A stretch of DNA of 64,000 nucleotides from Aestuariispira insulae (GTDB lineage Bacteria > Pseudomonadota > Alphaproteobacteria > UBA8366 > Aestuariispiraceae): positions 1-64,000 of the forward strand of contig NZ_QRDW01000006.1 of assembly GCF_003385955.1 (NCBI RefSeq), given 5' to 3'. Shown here piece by piece: positions 63,429 to 64,000 of the stretch. Positions within the stretch are counted from its first letter, which is position 1, and each line of letters opens with the position of its first letter. The translations under genes and the position numbers were made by a program. The notes under the pieces were generated by a model, which worked only from the letters and a program-made list of their open reading frames with translations, was not told the origin of the DNA and searched no databases.

Positions 63429-64000
63429 CTATGCGGCAAGTTCCGCCGCCCTCTGATAGTCAATTTTGCCGGTTCCCAGCAGTGGCACCGCCGCCACCAC
63501 GCGCACCTCACGCGGCACCATCAGTTCGGCCACGCCTTCCTCTTTGGCATGGGCTGATAGGGCGGCCCTGGAGGCATCATCGCGATCAGTCACCAAAACC
63601 AGTTGTTCGCCTTTCCTGGCATCCGGCACGGCAATCACCGCATGAAGGCTGTCCGGCCAGAGTTTGGCCGCCTGCCCCTCCACTGCTGTAAGCGAAACCA
63701 TTTCACCCGCGATCTTGGCAAAGCGCTTGGCCCGCCCCTGGATGGTGACAAACCCATCCGCATCGATTGAGACAATATCGCCGGTATCGTACCAGCCGCC
63801 AGCCGGAGGCTGTAACTCACCCGGCCGGTCCGCCATCAGATAGCCTTTCATGATATTGGGACCGGAAACATACAACCTGCCGCCTTTCTCAATACCCGGC
63901 ACCGGTTTCAGTTCGGCCCGGATGCCTGGCAGCAGGCGCCCGACCGTACCTGCCTGGAAATGCATTGGTGAATTCACCGCGAGCACCGGTGCCGTCTCGG
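63429..64000 (-). CDS. aas: Acyl-ACP synthetase / 2-acylglycerophosphoethanolamine acyltransferase, C-terminal part (5' end off window)
   Basis: About 190 C-terminal codons of an AMP-forming enzyme, entering from the right edge in frame as ETAPVLAVNSPMHF. It shows GRLYVSGPNIMKGYL, GGWYDTGDIVSIDADGFVTI and RAKRFAKIAGEMVSLTAVE, then the catalytic Lys region LLGTGKIDYQRA. The hinge reads GRAKRFAKIAGEMVS as in the acyl-ACP synthetase domain of Aas, which re-acylates lysophospholipids in the membrane. A plain fatty-acid or acyl-ACP ligase cannot be excluded because the acyltransferase domain would lie outside the window. Confidence 0.78.
   Translation of the reverse strand, partial: ETAPVLAVNSPMHFQAGTVGRLLPGIRAELKPVPGIEKGGRLYVSGPNIMKGYLMADRPGELQPPAGGWYDTGDIVSIDADGFVTIQGRAKRFAKIAGEMVSLTAVEGQAAKLWPDSLHAVIAVPDARKGEQLVLVTDRDDASRAALSAHAKEEGVAELMVPREVRVVAAVPLLGTGKIDYQRAAELAA

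Overview
The window reads as chromosomal DNA of a GC-rich, Gram-negative, aerobic heterotroph. The most likely source is a marine-type alphaproteobacterium. This is inferred from the cox-type molybdenum hydroxylase, the LivKHMGF and Rbs transporters, the PhnA and Rid-type proteins, LpxR, MsrPQ and the dense, frequently overlapping gene order; no rRNA or marker gene fixes the taxon. I see no insertion sequence, integrase, phage module or CRISPR array. One tRNA gene, Arg(CCG), is present.

Layout. 1-6263: the N-terminal ~2,087 residues of a giant repeat adhesin (FecR domain, Gly/Ser linker, Ig-like units, RTX motifs, VCBS units), cut by the left edge. 6465-9513: a solute-binding protein, a PhyH-type dioxygenase and a sterol-desaturase-type hydroxylase. 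9455-13210: a compact surface-protein system with a TetR regulator divergent from a 53-aa membrane protein, a VIT-vWA protein with a GlyGly-CTERM tail and its rhombosortase; four TGAAC-N3-GTTCA operators lie in it. 13435-17655: a small lipoprotein and a three-subunit molybdenum hydroxylase operon ending in a MoaD-like protein. 18124-27040: tRNA-Arg, an HNH endonuclease, a TPR glycosyltransferase-like protein, LysR, PhnA, MscS, a GltB-like protein and a DMT exporter. 27213-35537: an rbsBACDKR ribose operon with three tandem LacI-type operators, followed by the GAPDH-ArsJ arsenate pair. 35783-41375: LpxR, a hypothetical protein, a candidate terminated sRNA and a large hybrid histidine kinase.

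41423-45448 pairs a glutamine-synthetase-like ligase with an iron alcohol dehydrogenase and an aldehyde dehydrogenase. This suggests gamma-glutamylation of an amino alcohol followed by two oxidations. 46765-59356 is one long minus-strand catabolic operon. It holds a 2-aminobenzoyl-CoA monooxygenase/reductase fusion, SDR, MarR, enoyl-CoA hydratase, acyl-CoA dehydrogenase, 2-aminobenzoate-CoA ligase, LivKHMGF uptake, thioesterase and RidA. The divergent gene is an HGGYW-type kynurenine formamidase, so tryptophan/kynurenine breakdown and anthranilate use appear to be linked.

60368-64000 holds a LysR-type DNA-binding domain fused to a response-regulator receiver, the periplasmic methionine sulfoxide repair pair msrPQ, a small conserved protein, and the 3' part of an acyl-ACP synthetase/acyltransferase cut by the right edge. 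The most novel-looking items are the TetR/rhombosortase/VIT-vWA locus with its repeated operator, the LysR-receiver fusion, the gamma-glutamyl amino-alcohol cluster and the candidate sRNA at about 37.3-37.5 kb.
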